Part shown: positions 63,841-64,000 of the stretch, piece after piece
Layout of the letters: the number at the start of each line of letters is the position of its first letter
Numbering within the stretch: the stretch's first letter is position 1
Program-made: the position numbers and the translations under genes
The notes under the pieces: model-generated
What the model was told of the DNA's origin: nothing
Databases searched by the model: none
The model's input: only the letters and a program-made list of their open reading frames with translations
Assembly (NCBI RefSeq): GCF_034651555.1
Contig: NZ_JAYEEQ010000001.1
Coordinates: forward strand, 62,001 to 126,000
Length of the DNA: 64,000 nt
From: Aurantibrevibacter litoralis
Lineage (GTDB): Bacteria; Bacteroidota; Bacteroidia; Flavobacteriales; Flavobacteriaceae
Reading direction: 5' to 3'

Positions 63841-64000
63841 TTTTTTACAGATTGATTGGTTTCAAAGGTACTAAGATAATCGGGTACGTCGAATAAGGTT
63901 TTTAAAAGTTGCATAAATGTAAGGATTTTTGTTTGTGTTCCTTCTGCTGTAATTGGGGCGTGCAATGGATGATTTTTTCCGTAGGAAGCGTATTTAGCCA
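63841..64000. other. Window end, no gene called
   Basis: 160 bp upstream of polA to the window edge. It should contain the polA promoter on the minus strand. No reading frame here can be supported. Confidence 0.4.

Noticed and set aside
1..64000. CRISPR array, rRNA operon or prophage
   Set aside because: No regularly spaced direct repeats, no rRNA-like sequence and no phage structural genes were seen.

Overview
The window comes from a chromosome of a marine-type member of the Flavobacteriaceae (Bacteroidota). The signs are a SusC/SusD pair with glycan-degrading lipoproteins, a propeller/Y_Y_Y/HTH regulator, lipoproteins whose cysteine is followed by an acidic run (SDD, EKED), TAnnTTTG-type promoter motifs, a PorT-like outer-membrane protein, and the ribosomal order rplM-rpsI-rpsB-tsf-(M61)-pyrH-frr. 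The taxon is inferred from gene content only; no 16S gene is present.

Region by region. (1) 1-13.1 kb, minus strand: a polysaccharide utilisation locus, most likely for laminarin (beta-1,3-glucan): regulator, SusC, SusD, a surface glycan-binding lipoprotein, a GH16 laminarinase and a GH3 beta-glucosidase cut by the window edge. (2) 13.4-17.4 kb: a duplicated and partly decayed block with a sugar-porter MFS transporter, a 3' remnant of a second transporter, one intact and one frameshifted copy of a tiny membrane protein, a fasciclin lipoprotein, and three copies of a hairpin-rich repeat of about 200 bp. The transporter would suit uptake of the glucose made by the PUL. (3) 17.5-23.7 kb: Kdo transferase, a DegT-family sugar aminotransferase, UDP-glucose 4-epimerase, an amidohydrolase and small conserved proteins. 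(4) 23.8-27.9 kb: a probable defence island of two overlapping genes, the larger a 1284-residue Mrr-like nuclease/STAND NTPase protein. (5) 28.3-45.1 kb: core genes: sucA, an M23 peptidase, sucB, a retropepsin-like protease, tatD, ansA, tRNA-Ser(GGA), an ExbB/ExbD operon, PorT-like protein, rpoN, asnS and an RND/MMPL exporter. (6) 45.4-53.5 kb: an array that looks like a polymorphic toxin locus. One full-length surface lipoprotein has a C-terminal module after a conserved linker. Downstream lie orphan, truncated or nonsense-interrupted C-terminal modules, most with a HEYIH metallopeptidase motif or the matching C-terminal segment. Nearly every one is followed by a gene for a small exported protein of one divergent family (probable immunity proteins). 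(7) 53.5-63.8 kb: an M23 peptidase and core genes (frr, pyrH, M61 peptidase, tsf, rpsB with an unusual C-terminal HhH extension, rpsI, rplM, polA).

The most interesting system is region 6. The orphan cassettes lack any secretion signal but share a near-identical linker with the full-length gene. This is the arrangement expected if recombination through the linker swaps new toxin/immunity pairs onto one surface-displayed carrier. A G9 homopolymer lies upstream of the carrier gene. The function is inferred from architecture, not from homology searches, which could not be run.
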